A stretch of DNA of 64,000 nucleotides from an uncultured Paracoccaceae bacterium (GTDB lineage Bacteria; Pseudomonadota; Alphaproteobacteria; Rhodobacterales; Rhodobacteraceae), in contig CANLND010000008.1 of NCBI GenBank assembly GCA_947492585.1, forward strand, positions 62,001 to 126,000, written 5' to 3'. Both the position numbers and the translations under genes were made by a program. Of the stretch, positions 63,396 through 64,000 are shown one piece after another. A model generated the notes under the pieces. The model was not told the DNA's origin. It worked only from the letters and a program-made list of their open reading frames with translations, and ran no database searches. Numbering within the stretch: the first letter of the stretch is position 1; each line of letters starts with the position of its first letter.

Positions 63396-63411
63396 TTGCA
63401 ACCGGTTGCAA
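63396..63411. promoter_or_regulatory. LacI-type operator between lacI and the ABC substrate-binding gene
   Basis: TTGCAACCGGTTGCAA is a perfect 16-bp palindrome identical to the core of the site at 58374-58391. It lies 84 bp before the lacI start and 92 bp before the transporter gene. Confidence 0.8.
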
Positions 63412-63502
63412 TGCGCTTGGCGATATGCCAAGCTTTGAGTCGTAGGGCGGCGCAGGCCGACTCTGTTCGCCGTGTGAGCGGTGATTTTCTGGGAGGAAAA
63501 CA

Positions 63503-64000
63503 ATGAAATCAGTGATCAAGACTATTGCTTTGGCAACCACTGTTGCAGCGACCCCATTGATGGTGGCCACCACTGCATCAGCGGCGGGAGAGAAATACAT
63601 TCTGGTGAGCCACGCGCCAGACAGTGACAGCTGGTGGAACACCATCAAGAACGGCATTGCGCTGGCCGGTGAACAGTTGGACGTCGAAGTTGAATATCGC
63701 AATCCACCCACCGGGGATCTTGCCGATATGGCGCGGATCATCGAACAGGCGGCGGCGTCTGGTCCTGACGGTATCATCACCACACTGGCGGATTTCGACG
63801 TGCTGTCCGGCCCAATCCGAGCGGCTGTTGATCAGGGCATTGATGTCATCATCATGAACTCCGGCACGCCGGAACAGGTGCGCGAAGTGGGCGCATTGAT
63901 GTTTGTGGGTCAGCCTGAATACGATGCGGGTTATGCGGCGGGTCTGCGCGCCAAAGGCGACGGCATTGGTTCGTTTGTCTGTGTGAACCACGTGATTTCC
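63503..64000 (+). CDS. Sugar ABC transporter substrate-binding protein, 3' part outside the window
   Basis: The 166 visible residues begin with a signal peptide (about 1-27, ending ATTASA) and continue YILVSHAPDSDSWWNTIKNGIALAGEQLDVEVEY and IDVIIMNSGTPEQ, the pattern of peripla_BP_4 (ribose/inositol-type) binding proteins that capture sugars for import. GGGAGG sits 8 nt upstream of the ATG at 63503. It should be followed by permease and ATPase genes beyond the window. Given lacI and the iol genes, inositol or a related cyclitol is the likely ligand. Confidence 0.93.
   Translation, partial: MKSVIKTIALATTVAATPLMVATTASAAGEKYILVSHAPDSDSWWNTIKNGIALAGEQLDVEVEYRNPPTGDLADMARIIEQAAASGPDGIITTLADFDVLSGPIRAAVDQGIDVIIMNSGTPEQVREVGALMFVGQPEYDAGYAAGLRAKGDGIGSFVCVNHVIS

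Overview
The window is an ordinary piece of chromosome from a GC-rich alphaproteobacterium, most likely a marine Roseobacter-group member of the Rhodobacterales. This rests on recognising the proteins and on context: separate glyQ/glyS, a class I lysyl-tRNA synthetase, an aa3 oxidase subunit I, long FolB/FolP forms, an NDUFS4-like complex I subunit, FnrL- and CtrA-type DNA sites, and a repeated intergenic element. No rRNA operon, CRISPR array, insertion sequence or prophage was seen. There is one tRNA gene, tRNA-Leu(GAG).

Layout. 1-12.8 kb: a truncated SPOR/peptidoglycan-binding/trypsin-like protein, glyQ, a small membrane-anchored protein and glyS, a PPDK-like phosphotransferase, a SleB-type wall hydrolase, folB-folP, a DMT permease and ilvC. 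12.9-25.4 kb: two overlapping Lrp/AsnC regulators, a class V aminotransferase, a UbiH-type hydroxylase, a HAD nucleotidase, a GntR regulator, an MshEN-glycosyltransferase fusion behind a full CtrA box, carA, a YqeY protein, a DUF2244 protein, and ctaD divergent from a HIT protein around a perfect FnrL box. 25.4-29.7 kb: a LysR regulator divergent from yceI, azoR, a secreted DJ-1 protein, a SRPBCC protein and a DOPA-dioxygenase-like protein, which I read as a quinone/catechol stress module. 29.8-41.2 kb: lipB, a peptidoglycan-binding secreted protein, tRNA-Leu, ettA, an RsmJ-like methyltransferase beside a gene-poor stretch, a multi-repeat DUF1217 protein, a MarR-GNAT fusion with its own operator, nadD and dacB. 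41.3-53.7 kb: a TerB-like protein, a TIR/deoxyribosyltransferase-like gene broken by one stop codon, lysK, a large beta-helix protein resembling a gene-transfer-agent head spike, small envelope proteins, uvrB, an NDUFS4-like gene and a MYG1 homologue.

53.7-64.0 kb is a complete-looking myo-inositol catabolic locus: aldolase, iolB, iolC and iolD on the minus strand; two Gfo/Idh oxidoreductases with iolE on the plus strand; and a LacI regulator divergent from a sugar ABC substrate-binding protein that runs off the window. The same perfect palindrome, TTGCAACCGGTTGCAA, lies between iolD and the first oxidoreductase and again between lacI and the transporter gene. This points to one LacI-family regulator controlling uptake and catabolism.

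The observations most worth following up are the LysR-yceI-azoR-DJ1-SRPBCC-dioxygenase module, the CtrA box before a fused c-di-GMP-sensor glycosyltransferase, the four-copy bipartite 3'-end element, the nonsense-interrupted TIR-like gene, and the LacI/inositol regulon.
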